Source: Triticum aestivum (lineage: Eukaryota; Streptophyta; Magnoliopsida; Poales; Poaceae). From it: DNA of 64,000 nt. Each line of letters begins with the position of its first letter. The first letter of the stretch is position 1. Of the stretch, positions 23,701-33,302 are shown piece after piece. The notes under the pieces were generated by a model, which searched no databases, had not been told where the DNA came from, and worked only from the letters and a program-made list of their open reading frames with translations. A program made the position numbers and the translations under genes. The stretch lies in assembly GCF_018294505.1 (NCBI RefSeq), contig NC_057807.1, positions 268,804,075 to 268,868,074 of the forward strand, written 5' to 3'.

Positions 23701-25211
23701 TAGCAGTACACCCCACACGGGGTCAGGAAGGCCGTCTTCTCCATGTATTCCACCGCCATCTTGATCTGGTGATACCCGGAGAAGGCATCCAAGAAGCATA
23801 ACAGGTCACACTCAGCGGTGGAATCGACGATCTAATCGATGCGTGGGAGCGGGAACGGATCTTGCGGGCATGCTTTGTTGAGGTTGGTGAAGTCGACACA
23901 CATGCGTTCCTTCCCTCCCTTCTTTCGCACAACCACAGGGTTGGCCAACCAATCTAGATATCGGACCTCGTGAATGACCCCCGCGGCTTCTAGCTTGCGG
24001 GTCTCCTGGACGATGAAGGCCTGCTTTTCAGTGGACTGCCGCCTTGCTTTCTGCTTCACGGGGCGCACGTTGAGGCACACGTTGAGGTGGTGCTCGATCA
24101 CGCCCTATGGGATCCCTGCCAACTGATCGGGATCCCAAGCGAACACCTTCTTGTTTGCACGTAGGAACTTGACCAGGGCTTCCTCCTGCTCGGGCCCGAG
24201 GACGGCGCCTATGGTGAAAGTGGCGCTAGTGGACCCGTCCTCGCCGACGGGTACCTGCTTGGTCTCCGCCTTGTCTTGGGTGAACAATTGTTTCTTCTTG
24301 GCTGGTGAAGCCCCCTTGGGCTCGGGGGCCCCCGCGTCGGCGGTCTGTGCTGACGCCACCGTCTTGAAGGCGAGCTTGAGCGCTCACAACGCATCCCCGG
24401 CGTCCCCAGGCACGGTGAGGACTCTGCTACTCCCGGGCATCTTCATAAGGTTGTATGACGGGTGAGTCGTGGCCATGAATTGGGCCAGTGCCGGGTAGCC
24501 GAGGATGGCGTTGTAGGGGAGGCCGATGAGGGCGATATCGAAATCGACCAGCTCCATGCGGAAATTGTCGTAGGTGCCAAAAGTTACTGGGAGCCGGATC
24601 TGTCCCAAGGAGCTGGAAGACCCGCCCCCGACGCCCATGAAGGGCCGGCTGGGCTGTAGCCGCTCCCGGGGTATGCGGAGGAGGTTGAAGGTCTCGACTG
24701 AGAGCACGTTGAGGCCCGCGCCACCGTCGATGAGGGTCCTGGTGACAGCCACCTGGCAGATGGTGGGGGTGCAGAGCATGGGGAGCGCACCCGAGCAGGC
24801 CGAGTTGGAGGGGTGGTCCTCCGAGCTGAAGGCTAGCCGGGCCTGTGGCTCCGACCGGTCCCGGGGAGCCCCCTGCCGCGCGGAGGCGGCGCCGACCCGG
24901 CGAATGAACGGCTTGACATGGTGACTGGAGGGCGGTGTCTGCGAGCCGCCCAGGAGGTCCGCGACGATCGGGGAGGCCAGCGCGGCGTGGTGGGCGAGGA
25001 AGAGGTCGCGCGGCTTTTCCCAAGAGGCCACGGAGGGATGCTGGGGCGATACTCGCTGCTCGTTCCCCGTCGGGCCGGTGGTGGTGTTGACGGCAGGCGA
25101 CGGGGAACGACGAGGGCGCCCGCCGACGGGAGCCGTCTGGGCGACTCGAGCGGCGAGAGCAGCCCAACGAGCGTCAGACACGGATGCGACGGTTGGAGAA
25201 GAGCAGGGCAA
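20718..25211 (-). pseudogene. pol of element D: protease, RT, RNase H, integrase
   Basis: One frame runs from 25211 to a TAA at 20718-20720 with no frameshift. It is interrupted by TGA at 24384, TAG at 24105, TAG at 23832, TAG at 22761, TGA at 20940 and TAG at 20742. Order: a short N-terminal remnant; aspartic protease with LIDGGAG (about 24715-24735); RT with DAFSGYHQ, FGLRNAGATF and the catalytic YIDD at 23592-23603; a first RNase H-like region (to 22770); a second RNase H starting MYFDGAFSRKG, typical of the Tat lineage; and integrase with an HHCC finger (HGGYCGHH ... CQFR), DILGPF, ITDNGSQFT and NGQAERAN for the DDE triad. The conserved gag core is missing upstream. The enzymes would copy element RNA into cDNA and insert it. 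Confidence 0.92.
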
Positions 25212-25252
25212 TGGAAGACGAATTCCGGTGCACCCCTACCTGGCGCGCCAAA

Positions 25253-26170
25253 TGTCGGATTTAGGGTTCTGGCAGACCCTTGAGGTTCGAACACTGGGGT
25301 GCTCGCGGAGACTTCACCCTCTACCTACCTGTTCCTCACTGAATTGCTAGGATCAAAACTACGAAAAGAACAACACAAGAGACACAGGGTTTATCCTGGT
25401 TTAGGCCACCATTGTGGTGTAATACCCTACTCCAGTGTGTGGTGTGGTGGATTGCCTCTTGGGCTGATGATGAACAATACAAGGAAGAACAGCCTCGCAA
25501 GGGTCTGTTCTTGGCTGGTGCGATGAACTGCTAGGAGGAGTTCAGTCGCCCTATCTCTCTCTTTCTATTCTAGATGTATGCCAGATACCAGCTGCCTCTA
25601 CCCTGGGGGTGGCTAGTCCTATTTATAGGCAAAGGCCCTGGGCCTCTTCCCAAATATTGAGCGGGAAGGGCGCCAACAATTGGCCATTTTGAAGGGGAAC
25701 AACGGGTACACTTATCCTGAGTAAAGTTGGTCCTTGCCTGTTAAAGGCTCTGGTGGTGACGCCTGCTTGGGCTCCACAATGACTTCCTCCCTGCCGTTGG
25801 GCTGGTCTTGGTCTTGTTGCACTGAAATGGATGCCTTTGCTTGATGCTCTCGCCTGCGCTTGCTCCCTTTGCACCAAATAGGAAAGGAGGACACTGCACG
25901 GGCTGGCGCCCGGCTGGCGCCCTTGGTCGTCATGGCGTGCGTCATGGGCACCTCGCGAGGTACCCCGCCTTGAACTCTCCGCCTCCTCGTGAGCCAGCCT
26001 GATGAGGCCGTGCCTGAGGAAGCTCCTTGTTGTCCGCCCCACGAGGCTTGGCCCCTCACGAGGGTCTTGAGCTTGTGTTGATGAAGATGGGTCGTGCTGG
26101 GCCCCCATTGAGCCACGCCGCCGGCCGCAGGCAGGCAAGTCTGGGGACCCACGTTCCTAGAACGCCGACA
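25253..26170 (-). mobile_element. 5' LTR of element D
   Basis: This is 918 bp. The minus-strand start TGTCGGCGTTCTAGG is at 26170 and the end is at 25253, followed on the minus strand by the primer site TTTGGCGCGCCAGG (25252 leftward). It pairs with 17640-18559. Confidence 0.93.
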
Positions 26171-26981
26171 CTCGCGAGGGGCCAAGCCTCGCGGGGCGGA
26201 CGACAAGGAGCTTCCTCAGGCACGGCCTCATCAGGCTGGCTAACGAGGAGGCGGAGAGTTCAAGGCAGGTTACCTCATGAGGTGCCCATCACGCAAGCCA
26301 TGACGACCAAGGGCGCCAGTCGGGCGCCAGCCCGCACAGTGTCCTCCTTTCCCCTTTGGTGCAAAGGGAGCAAGCGCAGGCAAGAGCATCAAGCAAAGGC
26401 ATCCATTTCGGTGCAACAAGACCAAGACCAGCCCAACGGCAGGGAGGAAGTCATTGTGGAGCCCAAGCAGGCGTCAACACCAGAGCCTTTGATAGGCAAG
26501 GACCAACTTTAGTCAGGATAAGTGTACCCGCTGTTCCCCTTCAAAATGGCCAATTGTTGGCGCCCTTCCCGCTCAATATTTGGGAAGAGGCCCAGGGCCT
26601 TTGCCTATAAATAGGACTAGCCACCCCCAGGGTAGAGGTATCTGGTATCTGGCATACATCTAGAATAGAAAGAGGGAGAGATAGGGCGATTGAACTCCTC
26701 CTAGCAGTTCATCGCACCAACCAAGAACAGACCCTCGCGAGGCTGTTCTTCCATGTATTGTTCATCATCAGCCCAAGAGGCAATCCACCACACCACACAC
26801 TGGAGTAGGGTATTACACCATAATGGTGGCCTGAACCAGTATAAACCCTGTGTCTCTTGTGTTGTTCTTTTCGTAGTTTAGATCCTAGCGATTTGGTGAG
26901 GAACAGGTAGGTAGAAGGCGAAATCTCCGCGCGCACCCCAGTGTTCGAACCTCAAGGGTCTGCCGGAACCCTAAATCCACA
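26171..26981 (+). mobile_element. 3' LTR of element C, remaining part
   Basis: It opens with the second TSD copy CTCGC (26171-26175) and continues C's LTR from base 114 to the end at 26981. A TATA box is near 26605. The TSD GAGCC of C follows at 26982-26986. Confidence 0.92.
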
Positions 26982-26986
26982 GAGCC

Positions 26987-27631
26987 AGTCGCCCAAAATA
27001 CAACCTGTGGTCCTCCTGTTCGATCACTTTTGATCGAAGGGACCATCCGACTAGTATCTGTCATGGCGGTTCAGCCGCACTGGTACTAGACCCTATCATT
27101 GATGGATTCCACCTCACACGCGTCCTCATGGACGGTAGTAGCAGCCTGAACCTGCTCTATCAGGATACAGTGCGCAAAATGGGTATTGATCCCTCAAGGA
27201 TCAAGCGCACCAAAACCACCTTTAAAGGTGTCATACCAGGTGTAGAGGCCTGCTGTACGGGCTCAATCACACTGGAAGTGATCTTCGGATCCCCGGATAA
27301 TTTCCGAAGCGAAGAATTAATCTGCGATATCGTCCCCTTCCGCAGTGGTTATCACGCACTGCTCGGATGAACCGCATTTGCTCGTTTCAATGCGGTGCCA
27401 CACTATGCCTACCTAAAGCTCAAGATGCCCGGACCTCGCGGTGTTATAACAGTCAATGGAAACATGGAGCGCTCCCTCCATACGGAGGAGCACACCGCTG
27501 CCCTTGCAGCAAAAGTACAGAGTAGCCTTCTTAGGCAAAACCTCAATTCAGCAATAAAACCCCCGGACACCGTCAAGCGAGTCCGAGCTACTCTGCAACA
27601 GGACCGTCCGGCTCGTCCAGAGCTCAGCTAG
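26987..27631 (+). pseudogene. Protease region of element B
   Basis: B's coding sequence resumes after C's second TSD copy. The frame contains DPIIDGFHLTRVLMDGSSS, the region of the active-site Asp-(Thr/Gly)-Gly/Ser motif of retropepsins, then the LNLLYQDTVRKMGI block and a conserved SGYHALLG / MPGPRGVITV region typical of Tat proteases. One TGA at 27368 replaces an expected tryptophan. The frame closes at 27629. RT should follow but is absent. Confidence 0.82.
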
Positions 27632-28845
27632 CAATCCGGCCTTCGTCCTAGCCCCAATAAAGTGGTAAAATTTGTGCTGCGCATACACACTACGCACTTA
27701 AAATATCATGGGCATGGACCGAGGCACAGCTAGACCGCGGTCCATAATGCGGCTCAACCGCTCCTAGCTCCGCATACCTTCACTTTTTCTCTTTCTTTCA
27801 GGTTTTTTCTCTTCTTGAGGCCTTTTCTGATAAACCTGCTCATCGGACCCATAGCGGAACGGATATACCAAGAAAGCTAAAGGGAATACCCAGGTGGTCT
27901 CTGCTAATGATCATCATACCTGTTTTAAATACCCGCACGCGGCTCGCTCTTGGTCGTGGCATGTTAAATAGCCTTATTTGCTTATTGCACTACTTGTACA
28001 CATACGCCTTGACGTATTAATCAGATTACAATGAAAAATAATTTGCAGTGTCTGCTTATTACCTTATTTTTTTCCTTGTCTGTTTATTTTCAATTGCACC
28101 CGTACATTCTGGTACGCCTTAATTCGCCAGGGGCTTCATTGTACCCCATAACACGGCAAGAAAGTTCGAACACTTCTACAATACAGCTCAGCACCCCGAA
28201 CTTATATCATTATATGCATCGGCTCCGAATCATGTCTTTGGTCAATAGTTGGGTTGCCCGGCTCCTATGCTTGCTACCTTACGTTCCGCTCTATCGGCTA
28301 GGGTAGTAAAGGGAGAACTACTATGATCGTGTCCCGGTTTTCCGAACGAGAACCTCAGTAGAGAAAGCCGAAAACTGACTGTCATGATGTGGCGAGAGTT
28401 GGTCAGCTGTTCGAGAGGTTTTCTAATTGTTAGAGATTTTTTTTCCGCTTTATGCAAGGAATCGGTCTTTATCCGATTAGGCATGTATAGCGCCCCAACT
28501 TCGGCCTTCCAAATACCAGGGGCTACGCCAAAATTTAAAATTATAGAACTCCTACGGCTAAGTGAGGGTGATAAAGTTGTATAGTCCGATTGCCCTATTC
28601 GTTGCGCTAAACACCTCCTTAAAGGACCAAAAATTTGGATAAAGATTGTTTAGATTTATCCCGAACACCCTTATACTAGCTGTGTGGGGGCAAAAGCCGA
28701 CGACTGGCCAACTCTCATATTTCATAAACGGCCGCACACGAGGTCAAATTTTAAATAACAAGCATTATATTACATAAAGACCTTGTTCCATATTACAGGA
28801 CATGATAAAATAATGCTTTAAGGTGAAAATGATATCCTTGGCACA
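27632..28845. other. Non-coding spacer of element B
   Basis: This lies between the protease and the end of the antisense gene. Several short AT-rich stretches are present but no domain is recognisable. I interpret it as residual 3' untranslated DNA left after loss of RT, RNase H and integrase. Confidence 0.5.
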
Positions 28846-31800
28846 TTACTCTGCCACAAGGCGGGTTCCCTCCATGACACTGTCATAGTACATCTCGGGC
28901 TTACGATGCTCCTTGCCCACGGGCGGACCCTCGGTCATCAACTTTGTGGCATCCATCTTCGCCCAGTGCATCTTGGCGCGGGCGAAAGCCATCCGCGCAC
29001 CTTCAATGCAGACCGACCGCTTGACGGTATCAAGCCGAGGGCAGGCACTGACCAGCCGCTTCATGAGTCTGAAGTAGCTACTGGGCATGGGCTCGACGGG
29101 CCATAGCCGGACTATTATGTCCTTCATGGCCAGTTCGGCCGCCTTGTGTAGCTCGACCAACTGTTTTAGCTGGTCGCTAAAGGGCACCGGATGTTCTGGT
29201 CCAAGGTATTGAGACCAGAACAACTTCTCTATAGAGCTCCCTTCTTCGGCTCGAAAGAACTCTGCAGCATCTGATACACTGCACGGCAGATTCGCAAACG
29301 CTCCTAGAGAACTCCAAATTTAGGTAAGTAAAAGGAATGTTTCCTTCACATACTTGCTTTGCATAATAAAAGCCTTACCCACCGCGATCTTCTTGGCCGC
29401 CTAGATTTCCTGGAGGGCGCTCTGGGCTTCGGCTCGGGCATCGTGCACGCTCTGGCGGGCCTTCGCAAGTTCGGACTCTTGAGTCTTAGAATCACGCTCC
29501 AAGGACTCGTACTTTTTGACGGTGTCCTGGAGCTCTTGATGGACCTCGCTGACCCGGGCCTCCTACTTCCCGCGTGCGGCGCGTTCCTTAGCCGCTTTGT
29601 CCTCGGCCTCGGCCAACGCCTTCTTGAGGGCTGCTACTTCGGTCGCGGCCCCTAATAAAGTTCATGACACTTTAGTCAGTACAAACTTTTCATCCTTCCT
29701 AAATATAAAGCACCGGTTAGTGCATACCTTGGTTGTCCTCCAGCTGCTTCTTCACGAGGCCGAGTTCTTCCTCGGCCCGCTCCAGATTCTGCTTCAAGCC
29801 GGAGACCTCCGCAGTATTAGCGGCAGCAACCAGCAGCGACGCCTGCTTATTCACATAGACATGTTATGTTAGACTCCTATGAAAATTATTATGATCCTCT
29901 GTTTGGTTTTCTTTCCGAACACCGAACAGAGCATCAGGGGCTACTGTTTACAAGGTGATATTCTTTTACAACTACATTACTTACATCAAAGCCTGTTAGA
30001 AGGCTAATGCAGGTTTCAGTCAGTCCGTTTTTGGTAGATTGGACTTTCTCAATGACCGTACTCATAAGAGCACGGTGTTATTCCACAATGGAAGCGCCTA
30101 GTAGCGCCTCCAGCAATCTATCCGATGCCTCTGGATGGACAGAGGTCACCGGTGGTCGAGGCTTGCCCCCCTCATTCTGGAGAGGCTGCCTGCCTGAATC
30201 CGGAGCCACTTGGGTCTCCAGAGTTGTATTCGGCTAAGGGCCAAACTGGATGCAGCCCCCATCGTCGGAGTCTGTAGGGGTCTTTCCCCCCTTGTGTTCG
30301 GCAACCGGGGTTTTGTCCTCCGGCATCACCGGAACGGTCTCCGCTTGGCCCGGTATCCTTTGAGACAACACCTTGGTGTTGTCCGCGGCCTTGGGGAAGA
30401 TGGCCGTCGAAAGGAACCCGCTGTTCATCACCGACGGGTCCAGCGACCCCTCCGAAGAGGAGGATAGCTTGACGTTGGACTGAGCCAGACTACAGATGCA
30501 TGGTCTAGCACATTAAAAAATAATAAAGTGAAAAGACCGGAAATATTGCCGTGTTCGCATACTTACGATTTGGCCAGGGGCTTGACCCTCGTCTCCCATA
30601 CCCCGCTGATGTTGGTGGCTGCGGAGGAGTAGTCTGGAAGGGAGATTTTTCCCTTCTTGGACGCCTCGGCCTCCTCATGTGTGGAGTCCTTCCTCTTCTG
30701 TTTTCCCCCAGTAGGGGGGGAACGGGTCTTCTCCTCCTCCTCCTTGTCATCTTCGGTGGAGGAGTGCATCTCGGCGTCTTCGGACGTCATGTACGAAGCA
30801 CACTTGCGTCGGAGACCATCTCTGGTTCCCTTGGCCGCCTTCTTGGCTTTCTTCTCCGGCACCTCATAAGGCACCGGAAACAGCATCTTTGTCAGAAGAG
30901 GCGTTTCTGGTTCTTCGAGTAGCGGAGCCGGACAGTCAATCTGCTCCGCTATCGTTTCCCAGGCCTGAAAGATTGGCATGGAGGCTTAGGTTCCTCCCAT
31001 AGATACGCCGGTAAAAGGTATACCTTGCAAACATAAAAGAACTTACTAGATTAGCCCGACGTTTTACGCTAAGACCGCGATCTTCGGATGTGAGCGGTGG
31101 TACCTTGTTGGCCTTAAAAAGCACCTTCCAGATGTCTTCGTGTGTCGTATCGAAGAGCTCCGGTAGCATCTGGTGCTTGGCCGGGTCGAACTCCAACAAA
31201 TTACAAGTCCGGCTCTCGCATGGAAGAATCCAGCGGGAGAGCATAACCTGCACCACGTTGACGAGCTTGATTTTCTAGCTTATCATGTTCTGGACACATG
31301 TTTGGAGCCCAATCACTTCTTCTGCTGAACCCCAGGCTAAACCCTTCTCTTGCCAGGAGGTGAGCCGCATGGGGACTCCGGATCGGAATTCGGGGGTTGC
31401 CGCCAGTTGATGTTGCGCGGCTCAATGATGTAGAACCACCCCGATTGCCACCCCTTTACAGTCTCCACAAAGGAGCCATCGGGCCAGGTGACATTGGCAT
31501 CTTGCCCACCATGGCGCCTCTGCACCCCGCTTGTTGGCCTCTCACCACCTTTGGCTTCACATTGAAGGTCTTCAGCCATAGGTTGAAGTGAGGTGGGATG
31601 TGGAGGAAGGCCTCACACACGATAATAAATGCCGAGATGTTGAGGATGGGGTTGGGAGCCAAGTCGTGGAAGTCCAGCCCGTAGTAGAACATCAGTTCGC
31701 GGATGAACGGGTGGAGGGGGAATCCCAGCCCGCAGATGAAGTGGGAGAGAAACACCATCCTTTCTTCATGCTCCGCGGTAGGAATGATCTGCCCCTTGGC

Positions 31801-31914
31801 CGAAAGCCGATGAGCGATGTCTTTGGACAAGTACCCGGCCTCCCAGAGCTTCTTGATTTCCTCCTTCTTGACGGAGGAGACCATCCACTTGCCTCCAGCT
31901 CCGGATATGGACAT
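28846..31914 (-). pseudogene. Multi-exon antisense gene of element B (Transposase_28-type)
   Basis: The ATG is at 31914. Exon 1 encodes a Transposase_28-like domain (GLGFPLHPFIREL, AFIIVCEAFLHI and FNLWLKTFNVKP blocks). A frameshift lies near 31500. Further conserved blocks include SGWFYIIEPR and the LLEFDPAKHQ stretch. Six introns with plant-like borders are visible (minus-strand coordinates, donor to acceptor): 31046-30965 (GTAAGT/TTTCAG), 30566-30490 (GTAAGT/CTGTAG), 29984-29843 (GTAAGT/AAGCAG), 29727-29652 (GTATGC/ATTAG), 29378-29304 (GTAAGG/CTCTAG), and possibly more. Sizes are 75-142 bp. Middle exons are acidic and lysine-rich. Later exons are Glu/Ala-rich (coiled-coil-like) and end with a stop at 28846. 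A TATA box is about 110 bp upstream. The function is unknown; a nuclear or regulatory role is speculation. Confidence 0.7.
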
Positions 31915-32022
31915 GATTGGAGTGCTTTTTGGGCGGAAGAGATGGGTGCTTGGGCGCTGGAGCTCGAGAATGAATGAGCAGAGGAAGAAGAGGGTGTGGG
32001 TGAAAGAGGGGAATCCTTATCC

Positions 32023-32032
32023 GTTTATAAAG
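32023..32032 (-). promoter_or_regulatory. TATA box of B's antisense gene
   Basis: On the minus strand CCTTTATAAAC lies about 110 bp upstream of the ATG at 31914. A CT-rich leader lies between them. It is outside the LTR and faces away from it, so it would drive antisense transcription independently. Confidence 0.55.
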
Positions 32033-32455
32033 GCAGTAAAAATCATGCGCCTCCCCACTCGCCCTAAAGCTCGCTTATTTCCCAAGCGTCATGCTGATGG
32101 CACGGTTGGGTTACCCGGGCCCGCATTGATGAGAATCCCATGATAAGGGGACACGATCTCTGCTTTGATAGGACATGCCGATAAAACCGCGCCTCGAGAT
32201 ACGGAGGGGCAGGATAAAAACGGTTTGAATAAAGAGCGGGTCGTGGCGTGATGTCATGCTATGAGTTGTCAGCAGATTGGACTCGTGGGATATTGTACTC
32301 TCTAAAGTGGTATGTGGAATTTGTTTTGCAGAGCCGAACACGATTCTTATGTTCAAGATATACTTTGGAGTATTCGGAGAAGGAATCCGCCTTGCAATGC
32401 CGAAGACAACTTGCACACCGGACTCATCGTCATTGAAGCCTGGTTCAGCAGCTGC

Positions 32456-32924
32456 TGAGGGAGTCCGGATTAAGGGGTCCTCGGACAGCCAGACTATATG
32501 CATATGTCGGACTGTTGGGATTTGAAGATACAAGATAGAAGACTTCGTTACATGTCCGGATGGGACTCTCCTTTGCGTGGAAGGCAAGCTTGGCGATTCG
32601 GATATGAAGATTCCTTTCTTTGTAACCAACTCTGTCTAACCCTAGCCCCCTCTGGTGTCTATATAAACCGGAGGGTTTAGTCCGTAGGACAAGGACAATC
32701 AGAATCATAGGCTAGCTTCTAGGTTTAGCCTCTACAATCTCGTGGTAGATCAAGTCTTGTAATACTCATATCATCAAGATCAATCAAGCAGGAAGTAGGG
32801 TATTACCTCCATTGAGAGGGCACGAACCTGGGTAAACATTGTGTCGCCCGCCTCCTGTTACCATTAGCCTTAGACGCACAGTTCGGGACCCCCTACCCGA
32901 GATCCACCGGTTTTGACACCGACA
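32456..32924 (+). mobile_element. 3' LTR of element B
   Basis: It starts TGAGGGAGTCCGG and ends GACACCGACA, followed by the TSD ATGGG at 32925-32929. A TATA box (CTATATAAACC) is near 32659. Confidence 0.93.
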
Positions 32925-32929
32925 ATGGG

Positions 32930-33168
32930 CCATACTCTTGCACCTAAAGACAGATGAAGAACTTGTTGCAATGGATTTTCAGATGAACTTTGATTGGGCC
33001 GATCCGCCTAGGAAGAAGTTCAAGAAAACTCAAGTTCCTCCTCTCATGTCGAGCTCAGAGTCTTCATCGCGTACCACTCATGAACATGAAGTTGTTGAAG
33101 ACACTGCCGCTAGCCCCTCCGCTTCACACGACCCCAACAATGATGGCGCTCCATCGACTTCGTCATGA
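32930..33168 (+). pseudogene. Element A ORF, C-terminal part
   Basis: This continues the ORF interrupted at 8020. The segment has LHLKTDEELVAMDF, a basic stretch with PRKKFKKTQVP, then a Ser/Asp/Ala-rich acidic tail ending in a TGA at 33166. The basic stretch could be a nuclear localisation signal. A purine-rich GACAAAGGGGGAGAAG follows at 33225, a common feature just downstream of the ORF in such non-autonomous elements. Confidence 0.7.
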
Positions 33169-33302
33169 TGATATTCTTCAGGGGCGTTAGTTCCAGTTTC
33201 GTCTCCTTTTGATCATTTTTTGATGACAAAGGGGGAGAAGTCTAAGTTAGTCTTCAAGCGGTTCGTTATATGCGCTGTTTTTTTTCCTGAGTTACAACTC
33301 TT

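Larger units (their letters stand above)
17640..26170 (-). mobile_element. Element D: Tat-lineage Gypsy element with pol, inverted inside C's LTR
   Basis: LTRs are 17640-18559 (3' in element sense) and 25253-26170 (5'). The TSD is CTCGC (17635-17639 and 26171-26175). D belongs to the same family as C but has inserted in opposite orientation into C's 3' LTR, so four LTR copies of one family alternate in orientation here. D reads leftward: primer site, protease, RT, RNase H, integrase, minisatellite, antisense gene, LTR. Its gag is almost entirely missing. I counted about 11 differences in the first 350 LTR bases (about 97 % identity), so D is the youngest layer of stack 1. Confidence 0.95.
11170..26981 (+). 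mobile_element. Element C: Tat-lineage Gypsy element with deletion of gag-pol
   Basis: It starts TGTCGGCGTTCTGGG and ends AAATCCACA. The TSD GAGCC is at 11165-11169 and 26982-26986, splitting B between gag and protease. The 5' LTR is 11170-12090. The 3' LTR is split by element D into 17527-17639 and 26176-26981. Internal DNA (12091-17526) holds a gag stub, a direct join to the 3' untranslated region, and an antisense gene. No protease, RT or integrase is present. C is a deletion derivative of the same family as D, recognised by shared LTRs, primer site and 3' untranslated sequence. Confidence 0.93.
8021..32924 (+). mobile_element. Element B: Tat-lineage Gypsy element, pol-less, inserted in A's ORF
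   Basis: LTRs of 471 bp (8021-8491) and 469 bp (32456-32924) are flanked by the 5-bp TSD ATGGG (8016-8020 and 32925-32929). The A ORF resumes right after the second TSD copy. The 5' LTR is followed by a primer-binding-type sequence. Content in order: gag (8530-11164), insertion C, protease (26987-27631), a non-coding spacer, and an antisense multi-exon gene (31914 to 28846). RT, RNase H and integrase are absent, so B would need enzymes in trans. By eye the two LTRs differ at about one base in ten over the first 210 bases, making this an old insertion. Confidence 0.93.
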
